From contig NZ_NPEG01000026.1 in NCBI RefSeq assembly GCF_002812045.1, positions 1 to 9,641 of the forward strand: a stretch of DNA of 9,641 bases, given 5' to 3'. The position numbers and the translations under genes are program-made. Source of the DNA: Leptospira haakeii (lineage in GTDB: Bacteria > Spirochaetota > Leptospiria > Leptospirales > Leptospiraceae). Below, one piece after another: positions 1-7,687 of this stretch. Within the stretch, counting starts at the first letter, position 1. Every line of letters starts with the position of its first letter. The notes beneath the pieces are model-generated. The model was not told where the DNA came from. It did no database searches and was given only the letters and a program-made list of their open reading frames with translations.

Positions 1-786
1 GCTTCTGCCCAAAACGTTGGTAAGTCCATGCAAAGAGCAGTGGAGAATACCAAAGAGATAGACGGAAACTCGATGCGTTTGAAAGAACAGATCGTAAGTA
101 TCAACCAAGAGATGCAGGGATTAGTTAATCTTGCCGTAGAATCCAAAAGACAGGCTGTGACAGGTGAGAACGCAATGTTTGCTTCCACGAATGCAATGGG
201 TGAGATAGGGGAAAGCGCCTCTAGGATTACTGAAATTTTATCTATCATCACTGAAATTTCCGAAAAAACGAACCTTCTCGCATTAAACGCAGCGATAGAA
301 GCAGCTAGGGCTGGAGAAGCGGGAAAAGGATTTGCAGTAGTTGCGGAAGAGATCGGTAAACTTGCTTCCCAAACTTCTAGTTCCGTGCAGGAAATCGGTG
401 AACTTGTAGAATCTACAAACGATGCCGTGATGAACGGTAACTCCAAAGTGGAAGAAGCTTCTCAAATATTAAAAAAGTTGAAACAAAGTGTGAATGAATT
501 CGAGATCTCTGCTAATAAGGTATTAGTCTCTGTAAAAGAACAAGAGACAAATACTGGCAAGATCCAAACGAGTTCCAATACTTTAACTTCTTTCAGTATA
601 CAGATAGAAGAAGCTGTTATCGAACAGAAAAATGCTACGAATGAGATCACTAAAACGATTATCAGCATTTCGGAAGGGACTCAAGAGATTGCTGGTGGTG
701 CGGATGATCTTACTACATTCTCGGGTGAGACCCAGATGTTAGCGGAACAACTTTCTAAATTGATCGAAAAGTTTAAAGTGGATTAA
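1..786 (+). CDS. Methyl-accepting chemotaxis protein, C-terminal signalling part (5' end outside window)
   Basis: The frame is open from base 1, so this is the last 261 residues of a longer receptor; the sensor region, membrane segments and any HAMP domain lie outside the window. The product is a long, nearly uninterrupted coiled coil of Ala/Ser/Glu/Lys heptads. Its hairpin tip is encoded at about 262-366 and reads [20 protein letters not shown], followed by [15 protein letters not shown], the hallmark that contacts CheA and CheW. By family knowledge it passes ligand or redox signals to the flagellar motor through CheA. The C-terminus (KLIEKFKVD) lacks an NWETF-like CheR/CheB tethering pentapeptide. 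The ligand cannot be predicted without the N-terminus. The TAA stop lies inside the convergent hemW gene, a 14-base tail-to-tail overlap, leaving no room for a separate terminator. Confidence 0.96.
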   Translation, partial: ASAQNVGKSMQRAVENTKEIDGNSMRLKEQIVSINQEMQGLVNLAVESKRQAVTGENAMFASTNAMGEIGESASRITEILSIITEISEKTNLLALNAAIEAARAGEAGKGFAVVAEEIGKLASQTSSSVQEIGELVESTNDAVMNGNSKVEEASQILKKLKQSVNEFEISANKVLVSVKEQETNTGKIQTSSNTLTSFSIQIEEAVIEQKNATNEITKTIISISEGTQEIAGGADDLTTFSGETQMLAEQLSKLIEKFKVD

Positions 787-1954
787 GTTCTTGGTCCGCC
801 AGATCTAGGATTTCTGAATCCAAGAATAGAACCGAACGAGGATTCCATTGGAAAATGGTCCCTTCAAGCGTACATTTTCCTTCAGAGGCTTTTTGTTTGA
901 GCTTAGAAAGGATGGCATCTTTTTTATCGGGAAAATAATTGAAAAAATCTTTCAGATCGATCGGAAGGAATATTCTAAAAAGTGAAATTAGTATTTCTTC
1001 AAATGGGTCGGAAGTTTCGTAGGAGATTGGATTTTTTCCTTTCCCGTTGATATAAGCAGAGGTATTTCTTGGGTTTGAATACCTACCTGAAGGTAAAAAT
1101 CCATGTGCCCCTGGTCCGATCCCTAAATAATATTCGTAAGTCCAATATTTCATATTATGGCGAGAAAAAAGTCCGGGCTTGGAATAGTTGGAGACCTCAT
1201 ACTGCTCGAATCCTTTAGATCTCAAAAAATCTGGCAGATCTTGTAGGATTTTTTCCTGCACTTCTTCAGAAGGTGGTGCGACAGTTCCCGCAGAAACTTT
1301 TCTGCTGTATTCGGTTCCTTTTTCTACTGTGAGGGCGTAAATGCTGATATGAGAAACTCCGGAAGCTAAAACTGAATTTGCATCTTCGTAAAATTCTTTT
1401 TCAGTCTGTCCAGGAACTCCGAACATCAGATCTGCACCATAATTCTGTATTTTAGAAGTTTTTAATGCTTCTAAGGTTCTGGTATACGTTTCCGGATCGA
1501 AATACCTATCTAAAAATTTTAGATTTCTGGGAAGAAAGGACTGAATGCCGACATGAACTCTGTTTATACCTGCTTCATACAGTCCTTGGAGATATTCCGG
1601 AGTCACATCCTCAGGGTTACATTCCAATGTAATCTCAGAATTCGGAGAAAGATTCAGATTATCTTTCAAGAATTTTATAAAATCAGCATATCGTGTATAA
1701 GATGCTTTAGAAGGAGTTCCACCGCCGAAAAATAGACTATCAAAAACAAGGTCGCGATAGTTGGGAAAATTTTTAAGTCTTAGTAAAACTTCTTCTTTAT
1801 ATTTGGAAAATAGATCTCCTTCCAAAGGAGAAGGTTCCAATCCTATCCCTTCCGAATAAAAATCACAATAGCTACATTTGTGAACGCAAAATGGATAATG
1901 TACATAAATTCCCGGTCTGTTTGTTTTCTGTATGACCGGGAGATTTGTTTCCAA
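773..1954 (-). CDS. hemW: Radical SAM heme chaperone HemW (HemN-like protein), TTG start
   Basis: The 393-residue product has the radical-SAM CX3CX2C cluster at Cys23, Cys27 and Cys30, followed by Asp-Phe ([10 protein letters not shown]). The CxF ending, lacking the fourth cysteine of true HemN coproporphyrinogen dehydrogenases, points to HemW. GGGTPS (77-82) is the SAM-binding glycine motif, and HNMKYW (266-271) matches the HNxxYW motif tied to heme binding in HemW. The role, from family knowledge, is delivery of heme to target proteins; coproporphyrinogen oxidase activity is not expected. The length fits E. coli HemW (about 380). The start is TTG: no ATG or GTG lies between the upstream in-frame stop at 1973-1975 and the cluster. 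No good Shine-Dalgarno sequence precedes it. The upstream hydrolase gene stops one base before it, so translational coupling is likely. Its 3' end overlaps the chemoreceptor gene by 14 bases. Confidence 0.94.
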   Translation of the reverse strand: METNLPVIQKTNRPGIYVHYPFCVHKCSYCDFYSEGIGLEPSPLEGDLFSKYKEEVLLRLKNFPNYRDLVFDSLFFGGGTPSKASYTRYADFIKFLKDNLNLSPNSEITLECNPEDVTPEYLQGLYEAGINRVHVGIQSFLPRNLKFLDRYFDPETYTRTLEALKTSKIQNYGADLMFGVPGQTEKEFYEDANSVLASGVSHISIYALTVEKGTEYSRKVSAGTVAPPSEEVQEKILQDLPDFLRSKGFEQYEVSNYSKPGLFSRHNMKYWTYEYYLGIGPGAHGFLPSGRYSNPRNTSAYINGKGKNPISYETSDPFEEILISLFRIFLPIDLKDFFNYFPDKKDAILSKLKQKASEGKCTLEGTIFQWNPRSVLFLDSEILDLADQELNPL

Positions 1955-1955
1955 A

Positions 1956-3740
1956 TTATTTTGTATTTTTGGTTACCGAGTCTTCTTCCGTTTCCGTGGA
2001 CGCAGAAGTTTTTTTAGGATTCGGTTTTAAGATCAGATCTACAAGAGGGATCTCGTTTTTTCTATCCAGCACGGAATACAATAATGCCTTTTTGGATTCT
2101 GGGGTAGGAGAAAAAGAGAATAATATTTTCAGGTTTGTAGCATCCGGTAGATCCAAGAATGGAGTTCCATAATGAAGGCAAACGATCTCCGCTTCCGGAA
2201 ATTTTTGAGCAATAGAAAGAGCCAAATCCAATTCAGTTTGGGTGAATGAATTCAAAACTGCACGTTTTACTTCTTTCTTTTCCAATTTTTTACGAAGATT
2301 AGCCAAGTCGGAATTAGAAATATTACGGGATTTTAGGTCGGAAAGAAATTCTTCTCCCTTTAAATAAAAAACCGTATTTTCGATAGATACATTTTCGGGA
2401 AGGAATGTTTTAGGAAAGGAAACGATCGCCTTTCTGCTAACATCTCTGTTAAGAGTTTCTTGGTAATATTGAGAGAATAAATTTTCTCTATTTTTATCCT
2501 GTTCGACAAAATGATTTTTTAAAACTTCAGGAAGTTCTTTCGGGAAGATCGAACTGGCTCTTCCGTTTTTGGACGCGTCTGCAAATTCGGTAATGATCCC
2601 GTATTTTAGCTTATAGTAAATTTGTCTTTTGACTGCTTCTTTTAAAAGATCTTTTCCTTCTCGTACTAAGGTTCCTTTTTTATATGCCTGCAAGATCTGG
2701 TCTCTCATAGATTGAGTGGTTGGACCCCAGCTAGTCATTAGTATAATATCTGCTCCTGCAATCAATGCGAGTACACCAGGATCTTCTTTTTGATAATGTT
2801 CGTCTATCGCGTCCATTTCCATTGCATCAGTAATGATAAGCCCTTGGTATTGGAATTCTTTGCGAAGTAAATCCCCTAGAATTTTAGAAGAAAGTGTAGC
2901 AGGAAAGTTCGGATCAATCTTCGGATACACTATATGCGCACTCATGATTGCATCCGCTCCATTTTGGATAGCAGTTTGGAATGGAATAAGTTCGAAACTT
3001 TTAAGTTCTTCTAATGTTTTTTCTATTTTAGGAAGTCCTAAATGACTATCCACATTGGTATCACCATGACCAGGGAAATGTTTGATTACAGGAATTGAAC
3101 CGCCAAGTCTTGCTCCTTCTTCATAAGAAACTCCTGCGTTTAATACAGTTTCTAAATTACTTCCTAAGGATCTGGTATTGATGACCGGATTAAATGGATT
3201 ATTATTGATATCCATATCAGGCGCGAATAAGAAGTTCAGTCCCAATTTTCTCAATTGGTAAGAAGTGACAAAGCCTACTTTTTTGGCCATGTCCTTGTCC
3301 TTGGTTTGGCCGAGCGCCATTGCACCAGGAAATTGAGTCACTCCGTCCTTAACTCGGATCACTCTTCCACCTTCTTGGTCTACTGAGATGAGTAATGGTA
3401 ATCCTGTGTTTTCTAACGCACTTGTTTGCAGATCCTTGTTCAAAGATTTGATATCTGATTTGGAGCCTAAGTTTCTTCCGAATAAGATCACTCCACCAGG
3501 CTTGATCGTCTCGATTTCTTTTTTAGCGATCGGATCTAAAACGGTTCCAGGGATCGCAACATGGATTACCTGTCCTACTAATTCTTCCGGGCTGAGTTTA
3601 GAAGTAATCTCCTCAGCTTGACGAAGCATTCCTTCTTGGATTTCCTGGGCTTGGAGTTCACTTCTGAATTGGCCCAACCAAAAGAATAAAAAGAGTAAGC
3701 AAGCAGAAGAAACGCCCGCAACTAGTAACCGTTTGAACAT
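1956..3740 (-). CDS. Family 3 glycoside hydrolase, NagZ-type beta-N-acetylhexosaminidase with signal sequence and C-terminal extension
   Basis: The 594-residue product starts with a hydrophobic segment (about 5-24, after MFKR) that looks like a signal peptide or membrane anchor, possibly cleaved near LQA-Q (29-32). The GH3 barrel follows (about 45-370): DQEGGRV at 121-127, KHFPGHGDT at 220-228, then Asp231-Ser-His233, which match the Asp-His acid/base pair of NagZ enzymes. Asp305 in TDAMEM is the expected nucleophile. By family knowledge NagZ removes N-acetylglucosamine from peptidoglycan fragments. Classical Gram-negative NagZ is cytoplasmic and about 340 residues. This one carries an export-type N-terminus and about 200 extra residues, more like the two-domain Bacillus enzyme, so a periplasmic or membrane-bound role is inferred. 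The C-terminal part shows no motif I recognise and ends in a charged Ser/Thr/Lys tail. hemW follows after one base, so the two are probably co-transcribed. The Shine-Dalgarno before the ATG is weak. Confidence 0.9.
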   Translation of the reverse strand: MFKRLLVAGVSSACLLFLFFWLGQFRSELQAQEIQEGMLRQAEEITSKLSPEELVGQVIHVAIPGTVLDPIAKKEIETIKPGGVILFGRNLGSKSDIKSLNKDLQTSALENTGLPLLISVDQEGGRVIRVKDGVTQFPGAMALGQTKDKDMAKKVGFVTSYQLRKLGLNFLFAPDMDINNNPFNPVINTRSLGSNLETVLNAGVSYEEGARLGGSIPVIKHFPGHGDTNVDSHLGLPKIEKTLEELKSFELIPFQTAIQNGADAIMSAHIVYPKIDPNFPATLSSKILGDLLRKEFQYQGLIITDAMEMDAIDEHYQKEDPGVLALIAGADIILMTSWGPTTQSMRDQILQAYKKGTLVREGKDLLKEAVKRQIYYKLKYGIITEFADASKNGRASSIFPKELPEVLKNHFVEQDKNRENLFSQYYQETLNRDVSRKAIVSFPKTFLPENVSIENTVFYLKGEEFLSDLKSRNISNSDLANLRKKLEKKEVKRAVLNSFTQTELDLALSIAQKFPEAEIVCLHYGTPFLDLPDATNLKILFSFSPTPESKKALLYSVLDRKNEIPLVDLILKPNPKKTSASTETEEDSVTKNTK

Positions 3741-3847
3741 ACTTACTAGATCCCAATCGGTTGCATATTCGTAAAGCAGAACTTGAAGCAGTCGGTTTTT
3801 GGGACCTTGCTTGGACTAGAAGGGTCGGATTGGAGATAGGAGAAAAA
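3741..3847. other. Divergent intergenic region between the glycosidase and esterase genes
   Basis: These 107 bases must carry the start signals for both divergent transcripts. Only the esterase Shine-Dalgarno (AGGAG, 3838-3842) is clear. I looked for -35/-10 pairs on both strands and found none with acceptable spacing. There is no convincing inverted repeat. Confidence 0.4.
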
Positions 3848-4528
3848 ATGAGCCGTTTATCGTATTATGGATTTTTCAGTATTTTAGTACTCTTTTCCTT
3901 TGCTGTTTCTTGCAATAAAGAAGGATCCGAACAAGAGCCAAAGGTCTCCCCTAAGATGGAAACAAAAACAAACGGTAAAAAGATCCTATTCTTCGGGGAC
4001 AGTTTGACTGCTGGTTATGGTTTGAACGGACCTGAAGAATCCTTTGTTCACTTAGCATACGTTGAACTTCAAAAAAAATATCCGGATTTGGGATATGTAA
4101 ATGCAGGTGTGAGTGGGGATACTACTTCAGGTGGACTTGCAAGACTAGACTGGGTTTTGAATACAAAATATGATGTATTCGTTTTGGAACTCGGAGCAAA
4201 CGATTCTTTGAGAGGACTTCCTACAAAGATGACTGAGGAAAATTTAACAAGGATTATCCGAGAAGCCAGGTTAAAATATCCTTCTATTAAAATTCTGTTA
4301 ATCGGAATGAGAACACTTCCGAATATGGGACCCCAATACGCAAAAGAATTTGCAGCTCTATTTCCTAGAGTTGCTAAGAAAGAAAAAACAGAGTTTATGC
4401 CATTCTTACTGGAAGGAGTTGCCGGAGACAGAAGGCTGAACCAAGACGATGGGATTCATCCCACTGCAGAAGGCCATAAGATACTTTCCAAACATCTGGT
4501 TCCTTATTTGAACAAACTATTGAAATAG
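3848..4528 (+). CDS. TesA-like SGNH esterase/lysophospholipase, predicted lipoprotein
   Basis: The 226-residue product has all SGNH-hydrolase blocks: FFGDSLTAGYG with nucleophile Ser52, the Gly of NAGVSGDTTSGG (85-96), Asn118 in ELGAND, and DGIHPTAEGH with Asp201 and His204. This matches the TesA/arylesterase (thioesterase I, lysophospholipase L1) branch, which hydrolyses acyl esters or thioesters. The N-terminus MSRLSYYGFFSILVLFSFAVS ends at Cys22 in FAVSC, a good spirochaetal lipobox, so export and lipidation are expected, followed by a charged linker (23-45). I chose ATG 3848 because AGGAG (3838-3842) sits five bases upstream and because the signal peptide then begins properly. The frame extends to a TTG at 3761, but those 29 residues would bury the signal peptide. 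It is divergent from the glycosidase gene across 107 bases and is probably transcribed alone. The true substrate is unknown. Confidence 0.92.
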   Translation: MSRLSYYGFFSILVLFSFAVSCNKEGSEQEPKVSPKMETKTNGKKILFFGDSLTAGYGLNGPEESFVHLAYVELQKKYPDLGYVNAGVSGDTTSGGLARLDWVLNTKYDVFVLELGANDSLRGLPTKMTEENLTRIIREARLKYPSIKILLIGMRTLPNMGPQYAKEFAALFPRVAKKEKTEFMPFLLEGVAGDRRLNQDDGIHPTAEGHKILSKHLVPYLNKLLK

Positions 4529-4591
4529 TTCGACCTTCCAATCATATAAACTGCTTCTAATATCGTAAATGCTTGCTTTCTGATTTCGGAT

Positions 4592-4625
4592 AGGAGATAA
4601 CTCCTTCCTGGGACAGGGGCAGGAA
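4592..4625 (+). promoter_or_regulatory. Possible hairpins over the ribosome-binding site of the molybdopterin oxidoreductase
   Basis: Two small hairpins can be drawn in the leader. One is AGGAG (4592-4596) with CTCCT (4601-4605) around a four-base loop. The other is TTCCTG (4605-4610) with CAGGAA (4620-4625) around GGACAGGGG. The likely Shine-Dalgarno AGGGG (4615-4619, six bases from the ATG) lies in the second loop, and the 3' arm ends immediately before the start codon. They share base 4605, so they compete slightly. This could tune translation but could also be chance in a purine-rich leader. It does not resemble a Moco riboswitch. Confidence 0.3.
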
Positions 4626-6782
4626 ATGGTACGCCAACATTATAGATCATGTACTTTATGCGAAGCTATGTGCGGACTCAGGCTAGAAATAGAAGATGAT
4701 GTAGTAGTCGCAATAAGAGGGGATAAAGAGGATAAGTTTAGTCGAGGCCACCTATGTGCGAAAGGGCCCGAGCTTAAAAATTTATACGAGGACCCTGACA
4801 GACTTAAATTCCCTTTAAAACGAACTGAGAACGGATGGGAGAAAGTAGACTGGGTCACAGCTCTCACTGATATCGCTACAAAACTTGTAAAAATCCAAAA
4901 TGAGTACGGTAACGATTCGATCGCAGTATATAGCGGAAACCCAAGCGTTCATAATTACGGTTCCATGTTATTTGGGCAAAGATTTATAGGAAGACTCAGG
5001 ACTAAGAATAATTATTCTGCAACTTCTGTGGACCAACTTCCTCACCAATTACTTTCTTATTGGATGTTCGGTCACCAACTGCTTGTCCCAATCCCCGATA
5101 TAGACAGAACCAATTTCTTTTTGATCCTAGGAGGAAATCCATTTGCATCTAACGGAAGTTTAATGACTGTTCCGGATGTAAAAAAGAGACTAAAAGAGAT
5201 CCAGGAGAGAGGTGGAAAATACGTAGTTATAGATCCGAGAAAAACTGAAACTGCAGTTCATGCCGACGAGCACCATTTTATTCTGCCAGGAACTGATGCA
5301 TTCTTCCTTCTTTCCATTATAGATGTATTATTTAAGAAAAACTTAACAAAGAAAAATTCTCTAATTAAAGAAGAAGATTTACTAAAGTTAAAATCGATTG
5401 CTGCACAATATCCTGCGATTGAAACCGAAAAGCTGACCGGAATTTCCGCAGAAACAGTAGAGAGGATCGCACTCGAATTTTCAAAAGCGAATGGCGCAGT
5501 ATGTTATGGTCGAGTTGGAGTTTCTACGCAGGCATTCGGTGCGCTTTGTCAATGGCTTATCAATTCAATTAATTGTATAACCGGAAATATGGATTCGGTC
5601 GGAGGTGCAATGTTTACACTTCCTGCGGTGGACATGATAGATCCTAAGGGAGTGATGAAAAGTTCTCCAGGAAGTTTTCATACTTACGGTTCAAGAGTCA
5701 GAGATTTACCAGAATTTAATGAAGAATTACCTGTCGCAGCACTTGCGGAAGAAATTTTGACTCCTGGCCAAGGCCAAGTCAAGGCACTTGTTACTTCTGC
5801 AGGAAATCCTATTTTATCTACGCCAAACGGTTCTCAATTGGAGAAGGCAGTTTCAGGTCTGGAATTTATGGTAAGCGTGGACTTTTATCTGAATGAGACC
5901 ACAAAACATGCACATTATATACTTCCACCAAGTTCTGCCTTGGAACATGATCATTACGATTTAGTGTTTAATGTTTTTGCGGTACGAAATACTGTCAGGT
6001 ATAATCAACCAGCATTCGAACCTGAAGAAGGAATGCTTCACGATTGGGAAATTTTCTCGGATCTAACCAAAAGAATAGAACTTTTGAAATCCGAAAAACC
6101 TCTTCCTAAAGAATTGATTAAAACAAAGATCAATCCTTCCGCGATCATAGATCATGCGTTAAAATCTGGACCTTATGGAGAAAAATCAGGATCTTCCGTC
6201 GGAATGAGTTTGGAACTTCTGAAAAACAGTCCCCATGGAGTGGATCTTGGTGCGCTGAAACCTTGTTTTCCGGAAAGACTTTGGACAGAAGACAAGATGA
6301 TCCGACTTGTTCCTAAGGAAGTAGTTTCCGATTTGGATCGATTGGCAAAATACGGGCAAAAACTTCTCGAAGACAAAAAAGAGAATGGGCAATTCTTATT
6401 GATAGGAAGAAGACATTTAAGAAATAATAATTCATGGATGCATAATCTTCCAAAACTAATGACCGGAAAAGATAGATGTACCCTCATGATCCATCCGGAA
6501 GATGCAAACTTGCTCGGAATTAAAGAAGAAGAGGAAGTTCTCATAGAATCTAGAGTTGGTGGGATACGGTTACCTGCAGAAATTACGGATGAGATAATGA
6601 AGGGAGTCGTAAGTATTCCTCATGGATTCGGGCATGCAAAGGAAGGAGTTTCATTACAAGTTGCTTCTAAATTTGCCGGTTCAAGTATTAATGATCTAAC
6701 CGATGATCAGGTTCTGGATGAACTTTCCGGAAATGCGGCGTTTAGCGGTATTCCGGTTTCCTTAAGCAAAAGATCCGCTTAA
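4626..6782 (+). CDS. Molybdopterin-dependent oxidoreductase with N-terminal 4Fe-4S cluster (formate dehydrogenase/nitrate reductase superfamily)
   Basis: The 718-residue product is a complete catalytic subunit of the DMSO-reductase superfamily. Cys9, Cys12, Cys16 and Cys44 form the CX2CX3CX27C [4Fe-4S] site, followed by KGPEL. The molybdopterin domains follow, with landmarks LGGNPFASN (about 168-176) and VIDPRKTETA (201-210). The C-terminal dinucleotide-binding domain (about 588-705) contains GRRHLRNNNSWMHNLP. No twin-arginine signal is present, so the enzyme should be cytoplasmic. At the region where FdhF or NapA carry Sec/Cys as Mo ligand (after the TNN-like KNN, 127-129), this protein reads YSATSVDQLPHQ, with Asp136 the nearest candidate ligand and no cysteine. 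The physiological substrate is unknown; database names such as formate dehydrogenase would be unsafe here. No electron-transfer subunit, cofactor gene or chaperone is adjacent, and it appears monocistronic. Its start is set by AGGGG six bases before the ATG. Confidence 0.94.
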   Translation: MVRQHYRSCTLCEAMCGLRLEIEDDVVVAIRGDKEDKFSRGHLCAKGPELKNLYEDPDRLKFPLKRTENGWEKVDWVTALTDIATKLVKIQNEYGNDSIAVYSGNPSVHNYGSMLFGQRFIGRLRTKNNYSATSVDQLPHQLLSYWMFGHQLLVPIPDIDRTNFFLILGGNPFASNGSLMTVPDVKKRLKEIQERGGKYVVIDPRKTETAVHADEHHFILPGTDAFFLLSIIDVLFKKNLTKKNSLIKEEDLLKLKSIAAQYPAIETEKLTGISAETVERIALEFSKANGAVCYGRVGVSTQAFGALCQWLINSINCITGNMDSVGGAMFTLPAVDMIDPKGVMKSSPGSFHTYGSRVRDLPEFNEELPVAALAEEILTPGQGQVKALVTSAGNPILSTPNGSQLEKAVSGLEFMVSVDFYLNETTKHAHYILPPSSALEHDHYDLVFNVFAVRNTVRYNQPAFEPEEGMLHDWEIFSDLTKRIELLKSEKPLPKELIKTKINPSAIIDHALKSGPYGEKSGSSVGMSLELLKNSPHGVDLGALKPCFPERLWTEDKMIRLVPKEVVSDLDRLAKYGQKLLEDKKENGQFLLIGRRHLRNNNSWMHNLPKLMTGKDRCTLMIHPEDANLLGIKEEEEVLIESRVGGIRLPAEITDEIMKGVVSIPHGFGHAKEGVSLQVASKFAGSSINDLTDDQVLDELSGNAAFSGIPVSLSKRSA

Positions 6783-6791
6783 GCCCGAAAC

Positions 6792-6827
6792 AAATCCGCC
6801 CGGAAATTCCGGATCCCAGGCGGATTT
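6792..6827. terminator. Hairpin terminator between convergent genes, possibly bidirectional
   Basis: A perfect 9-bp stem, AAATCCGCC (6792-6800) with GGCGGATTT (6819-6827), encloses an 18-base loop that itself contains CGGAA/TTCCG. On the plus strand a T-run follows at 6836-6841 after nine bases. On the minus strand the sequence after the stem is TTG TTTC, a weaker T-tract. It lies between the stops of the molybdopterin enzyme (6782) and the VOC gene (6833), where a shared terminator is expected. Confidence 0.8.
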
Positions 6828-6832
6828 AAAAC

Positions 6833-7285
6833 TCAATTTTTGTCGTAAGCTTCTTGCAGTTTAGATATTTCTATCTTATACATTTGTAGCATAGCTTGGG
6901 TAACTCTCTGCGCCTTCTCTTGGTTTTTATCATATAGATATTTTTCCAAGATGGGCGGGATAATCTGCCAAGATAGACCGAACTTATCTTTCACCCAACC
7001 GCATGGTTGTTTACTCCCACCGGCGGAAAGTTTTTCATACAGATCATCTATTTCTGCCTGGGTTTCTGCACTGATATATATGGAAAATGCCTCAGTAAAT
7101 TTGAAATGAGGACCTCCAGTGAAAGCCAAAAATTTTTGGCCTTCTATCTCAAACTTAGCGGAAGCCATTTCTCCGCCTAGTTTAGTAAGATTTTCTATTT
7201 TCATATTTTTGAATATGCCTGAATAGAATTGGAGTGCTTCTTCTAAACCTTTATCGAACATTAAAAACGGAATTGCCTTTTGCAT
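6833..7285 (-). CDS. VOC-family PhnB-like protein (3-demethylubiquinone methyltransferase-like fold domain)
   Basis: The 150-residue product is a single, full-length vicinal-oxygen-chelate domain of the PhnB type. Recognisable parts are the N-terminal FLMFDKGLEEALQFYSGIF (7-25), FAFTGGPHFKFTEAFS-like central strand (54-68), CGWVKDKFGLSWQIIP (95-110), and the helical tail with VTQAMLQMYKIEISKLQEA. The family is often labelled 3-demethylubiquinone-9 3-methyltransferase, but that label does not establish activity. Members usually act as glyoxalase-like or small-ligand-binding proteins. It is the last gene of the ArsR-led operon: its ATG lies four bases after the stop of the membrane-protein gene, and its Shine-Dalgarno AAGGA (seven bases from the ATG) overlaps that neighbour's end. 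The context suggests a role in handling the same unknown compound as the SRPBCC protein two genes upstream. The family call is firm; the function is open. Confidence 0.92.
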   Translation of the reverse strand: MQKAIPFLMFDKGLEEALQFYSGIFKNMKIENLTKLGGEMASAKFEIEGQKFLAFTGGPHFKFTEAFSIYISAETQAEIDDLYEKLSAGGSKQPCGWVKDKFGLSWQIIPPILEKYLYDKNQEKAQRVTQAMLQMYKIEISKLQEAYDKN

Positions 7286-7289
7286 ATTT

Positions 7290-7685
7290 TTATCCTTTAC
7301 GTTTTAGGAATATAAATCCGCCCAGCAAGGAGAGGGGGATGGAAATTACGATGAGTCCGATAGAATACCAAGCAGGTCCTTGGTCTCCCATTTGTATATG
7401 GCCCAAAGTGCTTGCGATAGTACCGATCACACCTAATGTGATCACGTGTCCAATCGGACTATGAGGAGAAAATTTTGCAGTGAAAAATCCTCCTAAGATC
7501 GCAAGAGCCAAACGGTAAGAGCTTGCAAGAAGGAATAAACCATCAGACATTCTTTCCCCCATTGGAGGATAACAATTGGTGATATGTAATACCGCATCGA
7601 TTGCTATAGCAGGAATAACATTGATTAAAATTCCCGTAAATACTGCTCCGATACTTTTTAAGATAGAAATTGTTTTTGCATTCAT
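7290..7685 (-). CDS. Small four-helix membrane protein of unknown function in the ArsR operon
   Basis: I do not recognise a named family. The 131-residue product is very hydrophobic, with four likely membrane helices at about 10-31, 49-70, 80-96 and 105-127. It has a short basic N-terminus (MNAKTISILK) and a basic C-terminal tail (FLKRKG). The loop after helix 1 contains NCYPPMGERMSDG, and helix 3 is followed by GHIQMGDQGPAWYS; both loops are distinctive and may be conserved. There is no signal peptidase site. It sits third in the operon, with two bases after the SRPBCC gene stop and four bases before the VOC gene, so it is surely co-transcribed. In related repressor/SRPBCC/VOC cassettes this slot is often taken by a small membrane protein such as a DoxX-like one. 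The similarity here is in size and helix count only. A transport or membrane-anchoring role is a guess. Confidence 0.85.
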   Translation of the reverse strand: MNAKTISILKSIGAVFTGILINVIPAIAIDAVLHITNCYPPMGERMSDGLFLLASSYRLALAILGGFFTAKFSPHSPIGHVITLGVIGTIASTLGHIQMGDQGPAWYSIGLIVISIPLSLLGGFIFLKRKG

Positions 7686-7687
7686 GA

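Noticed and set aside
773..1954. Coproporphyrinogen III dehydrogenase (HemN) as the identity of this gene
   Set aside because: The cluster motif ends in CxF rather than CxC, and the HNxxYW motif is present, both pointing to HemW.
1968..3740. Lipobox at Cys14 of the family 3 glycosidase (VSSAC)
   Set aside because: Serine at -3 is unusual, and the hydrophobic segment continues for ten residues past the cysteine, which fits a signal anchor or ordinary signal peptide better.
3761..3847. Longer N-terminus for the esterase starting at TTG 3761
   Set aside because: It would put 29 mostly polar residues before a clear lipoprotein signal peptide, has no Shine-Dalgarno, and a good AGGAG precedes ATG 3848.
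4592..4625. Molybdenum-cofactor riboswitch in the leader of the molybdopterin enzyme
   Set aside because: The leader is only 97 bases from the previous stop, and the visible hairpins are short, without the multi-stem architecture of that riboswitch class.
6173..6544. 123-codon open frame antisense to the molybdopterin oxidoreductase
   Set aside because: It lies entirely opposite a firmly identified gene and has a Ser-rich, domainless translation typical of an antisense shadow.
7234..7464. Plus-strand open frame of 76 codons across the VOC and membrane-protein genes
   Set aside because: It is antisense to two tightly packed operon genes and has no recognisable domain or ribosome-binding site.
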